From positions 1 to 64,000 of the forward strand of contig CAWGTL010000009.1 of NCBI GenBank assembly GCA_963825505.1: a DNA stretch of 64,000 nucleotides, read 5' to 3'. The position numbers and the translations under genes are program-made. Numbering within the stretch: position 1 is the stretch's first letter; every line of letters starts with the position of its first letter. A model generated the notes under the pieces. The model searched no databases. It was given only the letters and a program-made list of their open reading frames with translations, and was not told where the DNA came from. Shown one piece after another: positions 62,961-64,000 of this stretch. The stretch comes from JBBQSN01 sp963825505. GTDB lineage: Bacteria > Actinomycetota > Actinomycetes > Actinomycetales > CAWJMD01.

Positions 62961-64000
62961 TGGCGACGGCTGGTGACGACCGAGCGCGGGGTGAGCCGGA
63001 TGCGGTACGCGGACTGGGGCGGGCGTCCGCCCGGTGGTCCGGGATCCGCAGCCACACGATCGATCTCGGCGGGCTTCCCGCGTCCTACCTGTCCTGCGAA
63101 GGAGCCGGGACGGCGGCCGACGCACCGACGCACCTCCTGGTCCCGAACCCGGCCGGTAGCGCCACGCTGCTGATCGACGTGCTTGCCGCCTTGAGCAGGC
63201 ACGGCAGGGTGATCGCGGTGGACCTCCCGCGCTCGTACACCGGGCGGACCGCGCCATCGGGTCGACGGGGGTCCTTCGAGTCCGACGCCTCCTTCCTGCG
63301 CGCCCTCACCGGCGCGCTGGGCCTCGACGCCGTGGTCGTCCACGGCTGGTCGGCGGGGGCGATGGTCGCCGAGCTGTTCGCCGACCTCGAACCCGGACGC
63401 GTCGCCGGCCTCGTCCTGGTGGCGCCCGCCCTCCCGCCTCCGCTCACCGCGAGGGAGGCCCGGCGCTGGCGGACGCTCGGACCGGTGGGCCTCGCCGTCG
63501 CAGCCCCCGTCGCCCGGACGGCCGTACGGCTCCTCGGCAGGAGGTTCGTCGACGTCAAGCTCCGTGCCCTGTCCGACCCGTCCGCGTTCCGAGGGAGCAG
63601 ATGGGACGTCGGGGGTGGCGAGCTGAGGCTGTCGGGCGAGCTCACCCGCCTTGCTGCCGAGGAGCTCGGCGCGGTGCGGCCCCGGCAGCTCGCAGACGTC
63701 GTCACGGTGATGACGTCGACGACGTCGGAGATGTTCGTCCGGCGCCGGCGCGTGCAGACCGCGATGCGACGCGTCCCGGCGCCCACGCTCGTGCTGTGGG
63801 GAGACCAGGACCGGCTGATCCCACGCGCCTGGATCGACGCCTGGGCGGCGCACCGACCTGACTGGAGCGTGTCGGTGTTCGCCGGGGTGGGACACACGCT
63901 GCCGCTCGAGGTCCCGGAACGCTACGCCGACACGGTCGGCGACTGGATGGCCGGGTGGTCCGACGCCGTCGGGCAGGAGCACGACCCACGACGTCCACCG
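62960..64000 (+). CDS. Alpha/beta hydrolase, 3'-partial at the window edge
   Basis: At least 347 residues, open to the last base. Fold signals: HLLVPNPAGSATLLIDVLAA, nucleophile elbow VHGWSAGAMVAELF, Asp in LVLWGDQDRLIP and His in GVGHTLPLEVP. Typical serine hydrolase/esterase of the RsbQ/haloperoxidase-like superfamily without a predictable substrate. Translationally coupled to the small gene before it. The C-terminal end lies beyond the window. Confidence 0.5.
   Translation, partial: MATAGDDRARGEPDAVRGLGRASARWSGIRSHTIDLGGLPASYLSCEGAGTAADAPTHLLVPNPAGSATLLIDVLAALSRHGRVIAVDLPRSYTGRTAPSGRRGSFESDASFLRALTGALGLDAVVVHGWSAGAMVAELFADLEPGRVAGLVLVAPALPPPLTAREARRWRTLGPVGLAVAAPVARTAVRLLGRRFVDVKLRALSDPSAFRGSRWDVGGGELRLSGELTRLAAEELGAVRPRQLADVVTVMTSTTSEMFVRRRRVQTAMRRVPAPTLVLWGDQDRLIPRAWIDAWAAHRPDWSVSVFAGVGHTLPLEVPERYADTVGDWMAGWSDAVGQEHDPRRPP

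Noticed and set aside
62408..63982. Long minus-strand ORF opposite the terminal alpha/beta hydrolase
   Set aside because: The protein is Arg/Pro/Gly-rich without domains, while the plus strand encodes a clear hydrolase with a full catalytic triad. It is a shadow frame of GC-rich DNA.

Overview
This is a 64 kb stretch of very GC-rich DNA with actinobacterial gene content: a type VII secretion EccC-type ATPase, FCD-type GntR regulators, many GTG starts, -10 boxes of TANNNT type and some apparently leaderless genes. It suggests a free-living soil- or water-type Actinomycetota (Nocardioidaceae-, Cellulomonadaceae- or Geodermatophilaceae-like). The genus cannot be fixed from the sequence. No rRNA, CRISPR array, transposase, integrase or phage gene was seen.

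Layout. (1) 1-13.4 kb, chromosomal backbone: a 5'-truncated, frameshifted eccC; a helicase-like protein lacking the Walker A lysine and Walker B acids; a remnant of an alpha/beta hydrolase; an RsbQ/RsbP energy-stress pair; an ECF sigma factor with its membrane partner; an HD-GYP protein with a Gly/Val-rich tail; and tRNA-Arg(CCT). (2) 13.4-62.4 kb, an accessory-looking block in which nitrogen/carbon catabolism genes alternate with metal-homeostasis genes. Catabolism: four HAD type II hydrolases, two D-amino-acid-oxidase-fold FAD enzymes, RidA, a DSD1-type PLP enzyme, an APH-fold kinase with a phospholyase-like class III PLP enzyme, a GABA-type aminotransferase, three aldehyde dehydrogenases, two SDRs, AspA, a tartrate/D-malate-type dehydrogenase and a complete peptide/nickel-family ABC importer. 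Metals: three CDF exporters, CopA with accessory proteins, a P1B-4 ATPase with an NmtR-like sensor, a CmtR-like sensor, VIT1 and an orphan FetB. (3) 62.6 kb to the end: a small coupled ORF and an alpha/beta hydrolase running off the window.

How it may work together. Ten intergenic sites between 14.6 and 59.9 kb carry variants of one 15-bp operator, about TGTTGACARTCRACA. Several are placed on the -35 box of recognisable promoters. Four FCD-GntR genes lie in the same block, and two of them are close paralogues. This points to one regulon covering HAD hydrolases, FAD oxidases, the ABC importer, aldehyde dehydrogenases, SDRs and a metal transporter. The nine-gene operon at 55.6-45.6 kb is ordered solute-binding protein, FAD oxidase, permeases, GntR, ATPases, CDF exporter, aspartase. 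It resembles known aminopolycarboxylate (EDTA/iminodiacetate) clusters in layout. My inference is uptake and oxidative cleavage of an amine or a metal-chelating amino acid, with released carbon, nitrogen and metal handled by neighbours. The substrate is not determined.

Sequence quality: eccC, the P1B-4 ATPase, the MATE start and the hydrolase remnant all show frame breaks, several of them in or beside short C runs. Indel errors in the assembly are as likely as true gene decay.
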